Source: Carya illinoinensis
Taxonomy: Eukaryota > Streptophyta > Magnoliopsida > Fagales > Juglandaceae
Reading direction: 5' to 3'
Assembly (NCBI RefSeq): GCF_018687715.1
Contig: NC_056752.1
Location: 12,098,501 to 12,162,500 of the forward strand
DNA: 64,000 nt
The translations under genes were made by a program, and so were the position numbers. The notes under the pieces are model-generated. The model was not told the DNA's origin. It ran no database searches and saw nothing but the letters and a program-made list of their open reading frames with translations. Positions 59,682 to 64,000 of the stretch are shown piece by piece (the stretch's first letter is position 1; the number at the start of each line of letters is the position of its first letter).

Positions 59682-59820
59682 ATTCTATGTACAGTTATTT
59701 TTATATACTTTTTTATGTACTTTATTAATGTGATTGGTTGTGTATTAAAAAAAATTTGATGCAGTTAATTATATTAATAAAATGCACAGAAAATATATAA
59801 AAATGACTGTATATAAAATT
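59682..59820. mobile_element. MITE, about 139 bp
   Basis: Ends ATTCTATGTACAGTTATTTT and, complemented, ATTTTATATACAGTCATTTT form inverted repeats of about 25 bp. An (ATA)n run precedes it, so the target duplication is hidden. Confidence 0.75.
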
Positions 59821-59994
59821 ACTCTATTTTACCTTATGTTTTTTCAATTTAAGAGAGACTCTCACAATGGTTTACGACTGTAGGATATCAGACCACTTAT
59901 TTACAATATCCCAAACTTTTGGGCTCCAGATCTCACTGGCTCTATTTATTTAGGGGCATATCTCATTGATTAAAAAAAAAACACTAATCATTTA

Positions 59995-60335
59995 GATTGC
60001 GTTTGGATATTGATATGAGTTAAGTTTTCTATAAATAGTAATAAGTTGAATTGGTGAAGTGAGTTATGTGAAGTTCATCTAAGATGAGTTTAGATATTTT
60101 TAGATGTTAAGATGAGTTTAGAAATATTTATAAAAAGTTGAAAAAGGTTGCGGGTCATACATATAAAGAAGTGCTGAGTTGAAAAAAATAATGGGTCCCA
60201 TATGTAAAAAGAATTTGAGTTTAGATGAGTTTAATAATTCGAGAATTAAGTATTTAAAATGTTAAATTTAACTCAAAATTAAATTGAATTGAATTAATTT
60301 CAGTTGAGTCTAATAATTAAATTAAACCAGGCTTA
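59995..60335. repeat. hAT-MITE family fragment
   Basis: 'gcgtttggatattgatatgagttaag' and repeated 'agatgagttta(g/a)' words are the signature of the same MITE family as at 24.4 and 61.7 kb. A matching right terminus is not clear. Confidence 0.55.
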
Positions 60336-61101
60336 GTTGCATCAGTTTTCATTTTGGTTCTTTTAGCCCAAGACCTAATATTTTCTTTCCTCCTTTTCTC
60401 TGCAGCGGGGGTTAGCTATGTATAAGATGACGGAGATTGAGTGATGTGGCCAAACTCTTCATCATTTAAATATAAAATGCTTTTTAATTTTTAATTTTTA
60501 ATTTCTTAATCTAATTAATCATTATTCAAACACAAAATTCAATACAATATTTATAAATTTTAAAATAAAATAAAAAAACTAATACAATTTTAACAAACTA
60601 TAAAATAAAATTCATACTTAAATACTTTTCTAACTTTATAATATTTTTAGTAAATTTGTTCTCTTTTATTTTATAAAATTTAATGAAATATTTTATTTTA
60701 AATTATTTTATTACTATTTATAAAATCATGAAGTACTCCAACTCTCCAAACATGCCATGTCTTTCATTTCTAATCTTCGACGACTAAACGAGATCCACCT
60801 ACGGTCAAAAAATGAAAAAATAAAAAATTATGTTACGTTTTAGTTTAGACAAAGGAAGCATCTAGGAAGATGGAGAGGCAGAAAAGTCGGTGATACGAGA
60901 GAGGTGATACAGAGGAAGAGGAAGACAGTTGTCATTTTAAAATAAGCAAACATTCCGTGGTTATTGGTCAACCATAAAAATAATAAAATACTGATGTGTT
61001 GGGCATTTAGTGGTTGGTGTAAACTTTACATTTACACCGAGTCCGGTTCAAAGAGGCACTCGCAACAGAAACAACAGAATCTGATCTTCAAACATATTGC
61101 G
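60336..61101. other. Gene-free stretch
   Basis: A+T-rich sequence without a supported gene. The 76-codon frame from 60964 overlaps the MITE at 61102-61228 and is not real. Confidence 0.4.
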
Positions 61102-61228
61102 CACTATAAGAAAAGCATATTTTGTAACCAAAATTTAATGATCAAAAAAATTATTTTTTACAATTTTTGTAAGAATAGTCTTTTTAATCACTAAATTTTG
61201 ATCACAAAAGTCCACTTCTTTTATAGTG
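61102..61228. mobile_element. CACTA-type MITE, 127 bp, with 3-bp duplication
   Basis: It begins CACTATAAGAAAAG and ends CTTCTTTTATAGTG. GCG precedes (61099-61101) and follows (61229-61231). The inverted arms are about 50 bp ('aaaatttaatgatcaaaaa' against 'ctaaattttgatcac'), so the whole could fold as a hairpin. Confidence 0.9.
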
Positions 61229-61261
61229 GCGGTGAAAAAAACTGGAGACATTGTAAACTAA

Positions 61262-61495
61262 GAGGTTAAGTTGCATTTAGATGTTGAGATAAGTTAAGTT
61301 ATAAATAATAATATTTTATAGATTCTATTCAGATAAATTTAACTTATTTAAGTTAGAATGAACTTAAACTTTTTAAATTAAAATATACGAAATAAGTTGA
61401 AATATATTTAATTTTTTATGAAAAATTTAAAAAATAATATGTCTCATCAATGATTTATTTGAAATAAATTAAATTGAGAGTTCATCTTCCTAACA
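61262..61495. repeat. hAT-MITE family fragment
   Basis: 'gcatttagatgttgagataagttaag' and 'taacttatttaagtt' words match the family at 59995-60335. It abuts the exon 1 remnant of copy E. Confidence 0.5.
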
Positions 61496-62345
61496 GATGA
61501 GGTTGATGATGCAGGAAATTCAACCAATTCTCAGGTCTCTTTCAAAAACTTGGAGGACTCTTCATTTGTTGGTTAATTTTACCCGCAAGTACGGAACTCA
61601 TGCTCAAGTTGCTGGTATCAAAATAGTTATGTTGTTAAGTTTTGAGGAGTGTTCCTATTTCTAGCCTATGTCCAAGCTATTTTAAGTTACTAAAGGTTGT
61701 TTGAATAGTGAGATAAGATGAAATAGTTTTAAATGAAAATTAGAAATTGAATAAAATATTATTTTTTAATATTATAATTATTTTCGAATTTGAAAAAATT
61801 AAACTGAGATTTAAAAAAGTTGAATTATTTATTATATTTTGTGTGAAAATTTTAAAAAATTATAATGATGAGATAAGATAAAATGTTGCTCATGTACTTG
61901 TTCAATAAAAAATTGAGTTGGATTGTTTCGTTGTTGGTGATCTTTAATTTACATCTTTTTTCTTTTTTTTTTTTTCTTTCTCTTTCATTTTCAATGAGGA
62001 TTTGGTAAGATGTATTTTCAGTGTCATATATGTATGTGTTTAAAATTTTACAGATTACTAACATTCAAGAGATTTTGGTAGACTCGGTTGATAGGAGTAA
62101 TAAGATTTTTAGTAACCCAAGAGATGATTTAGAACCTGACCATGGTGATCTTTCAAAGACTGCAAATGATAGTTTTCATGAAAGTGTTTCAAATTCCGTT
62201 GGTGGGAGCCCAACTGTTGATCTAAGTATCAATATGGATGTTGATCTAGAAGCTGAGGCAAGATTCTTCACAAAATCCTTGTTGGAGGTCGTCTATATAC
62301 CCAGTGGTAAGGTTGATTTTGTATGAAGTCTTGAAAAATATTGTA
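61495..62345 (+). pseudogene. Unrecognised membrane-protein gene family, copy E (exons 1-2)
   Basis: 'acagatgaggttgatgatgcag' (about 61494) matches the end of exon 1 of copy A, but the GT donor is lost. The intron is split by a MITE. Exon 2 (62054-62305) follows an intact TTACAG acceptor and reads 'ILVDSVDRSNKIFSNPRDDL', 'NDSFHESVSNSVGGSP', then 'MDVDLEAEA'. A +1 shift puts its last 15 codons out of register with copy A before a GTAAGG donor. No membrane exon follows; a partial CACTA terminus begins at 62417. Confidence 0.6.
61689..61885. mobile_element. hAT-like MITE in the intron of copy E
   Basis: Starts 'gttgtttgaatagtgagataagatgaa', ends 'ataatgatgagataagataaaatgttg'. The core 'gaataaaatattattttttaatatta' is shared with 24443-24644 in opposite orientation. 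Confidence 0.7.
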
Positions 62346-62416
62346 TGAAATCACTTGAAATATGTCGCATTAGCAAGTATAACTGAGGACAATAAGATTT
62401 AGGATAAAAAAAAAGT

Positions 62417-62620
62417 CACTATAAGAAAAACTATATCTGTTATAAATTATTTACGACAATAATGAACTCATTTTGATAAAAAATAGTCATTTTTATCATA
62501 AATAACTACCTTCCATTTTATATAAACTTATAAAATAGTTATAAATTGATCATTTTTCATATAAATAAGTATTTTATAATTTGGTTGGATTATATTATAA
62601 CTTATAAGTAATACATTCCT
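62417..62620. repeat. Possible one-ended CACTA-type MITE
   Basis: CACTATAAGAAAAACTATAT matches the end of the MITE at 61102. I find no complementary right end before 62700, so it is a truncated copy or a chance terminus. Confidence 0.4.
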
Positions 62621-63010
62621 CAACTTTAATATATATAGATGAAAGCTAAAATTTCTTTGAGTTTGACGTGTTTGAATTTATTTTATTAGGAAGTTGTTAA
62701 TTAATTTATTTATTACGTGTTCACCATACTTTGGACAGAAAAAACAAAAAAAAGGGAAAAAAACACACTATCTAATCTAGAGAGAGGGGAGGAGGGAGGG
62801 AAGAGTCGAAGCTCCACCCCTTTTGAATTTTTATACCTAACTGGGCCAGGCCCGGCCCACTTTGCCGCAATCAGGAGCCCGTGACTTGAAGAGCTAAGAA
62901 TTGAAAGGAAAGGCTGCATTAATGAAGGAAAAACTGGTTGGGATTATTTATTTATTTAATTTATTTTATTTACCAATGGACCCTTTTAGGGTTTCCATCT
63001 ATGTAATTGC

Positions 63011-63020
63011 TATAAATAGG
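63011..63020 (+). promoter_or_regulatory. TATA-like motif without a recognisable gene
   Basis: TATAAATAGG follows 'tttagggtttccatc' and precedes a T-rich leader-like stretch. No supported coding frame follows to the window end. It could be the promoter of an LTR (R region) or of a gene beyond the window. Confidence 0.35.
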
Positions 63021-63139
63021 ACTCTTAGCATTTCATTTACATCTTTTGGCGTCTTTTGGCAAATTTTCCTTTGTGGACAGATTATTTGTTTTTCAGATCT
63101 CTTTCGGTGCTTGGCACTTGGGCGACTTAGGTGAAATTC

Positions 63140-64000
63140 GTGAATCTCAAAAAGAAGATCTTCACCTTGCAATTCGTGAATAAGTATTGATTCATTTATC
63201 AATCTTGTGAAATATTTTTCCATTCATTCTTCAATCTTCCATTGTTGATTATTACTTTCTTGTTTGTCTTATAATTTCTCATTGATAATATAAATTCCTG
63301 CGTCTTCTCTCATACCAAATACATATCATGCCTACCATAGTTGATTAAAAATAAAATGTGACATGCTTAGTATTTTACAGTTCTTGAATTGATTAGACTG
63401 TTAAAGAAATTTTGTTTATGATGGTTATAAGGAATTTGATGGGGCACAAACTTGTACACAATTGAAAATTAGTTTTACCGTTGACAACCTTAGTTTTTGC
63501 CAAAGTAACCAAAGGATATTTGATCTAAAAGCTATGAAAATAATGCAAAGTTATTTGCAAGAAATTAAAGACTATATTGTTGCCTTAAAAAGAATTGATA
63601 CTCTTAAAGTAACTGAATATTCAGACCTTATGTTGTGAGATTACTCTAATGATGGAAAATACAATTATGGTTATGTATTTTGCTATCTAGTTGAGTTATT
63701 TTATTGAAAAGTATGTGGCAAATCTCTTACTGTTTCATGTGCAATAGGGACTAAGTTTGTGGTATGTTTTGAGGCCACAATGTATGGTATCTAATTGAGG
63801 AAATTTATCTTAGGATTTGAAATTGTAGACTTATAACCAAGCCGCTAAGAAAGTAAGAAAGTGTTGCAAGAATTTCTCAAAGTATTTTTCTCCGAATGAT
63901 AAGTATTTAATGAAATTTTAAATAGCTAAGTATTAAGGAGAAAATATAGAAACAAATATGTCCATATCAATAGTGTATTAATAGTTATACTTTAAAGGAC
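63140..64000. other. Gene-free end of window
   Basis: A+T rich; no supported feature on either strand. Confidence 0.4.

Overview
This window is plant nuclear DNA. The evidence is spliceosomal-type GT...AG introns, a plant-type initiator tRNA-Met, plant LTR retrotransposons, LINEs that carry RNase H, CACTA and hAT transposons, and pseudogenes of plant families (glucose-6-phosphate 1-epimerase, type-B response regulator, papain-like protease). Base composition is A+T rich. The abundant short elements opening with 'gtttggatagtgagatgag'-like ends (about 24.4, 60.0, 61.3 and 61.7 kb) remind me of repeats common in Fagales trees such as walnut, oak and hickory. I hold that placement only loosely.

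Layout. 0-5.5 kb: A+T-rich repeats, a diverged piece of a local duplicated segment, and a minus-strand LTR-like repeat with a ~32-bp tandem array. 5.57-10.8 kb: a decayed CACTA (En/Spm) transposon with readable TNP2 transposase domains. 10.8-17 kb: mostly unassigned, with one unrecognised gene-like stretch at 13.6-14.6 kb. 17.2-19.4 kb: a frameshifted gene fragment, then a chimera of papain-like protease, HSP70 and type-B response-regulator pieces. 19.4-23.5 kb: three damaged copies of an unrecognised gene with a membrane-spanning last exon. Related pieces recur at 0.2-1.3, 27.2-28.0, 51.2-52.7 and 61.5-62.3 kb, so the window is a broken-up paralogue cluster filled with mobile elements. 23.6-26.1 kb: a SINE, a MITE and a hAT transposase pseudogene.

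28.1-37.05 kb: a non-coding LTR retrotransposon. Its left LTR contains a 3.8-kb solo LTR, which in turn contains a LINE scrap. The internal region carries several tandem arrays. 40.5-47.5 kb: an A+T-rich stretch holding a near-complete L1-type LINE (minus strand, 14-bp target duplication). 48-51 kb: LTR-like pieces, a PIF/Harbinger-type MITE and a 664-bp hAT-type element. 52.7-56.8 kb: a LINE with a deleted Ty3/gypsy element nested in it, including an antisense coiled-coil ORF with an apparent intron. 57.1-58.5 kb: a 5'-truncated glucose-6-phosphate 1-epimerase pseudogene. 59.1 kb: the one clearly intact gene, an initiator tRNA-Met on the minus strand. 59.3-64 kb: MITEs and the last paralogue fragment.

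No protein-coding gene here looks convincingly complete. The window is best read as a decaying gene cluster reworked by several layers of transposition. The most distinctive items are the unrecognised multi-copy gene family, the three-gene chimera and the nested insertions dated by their target-site duplications.
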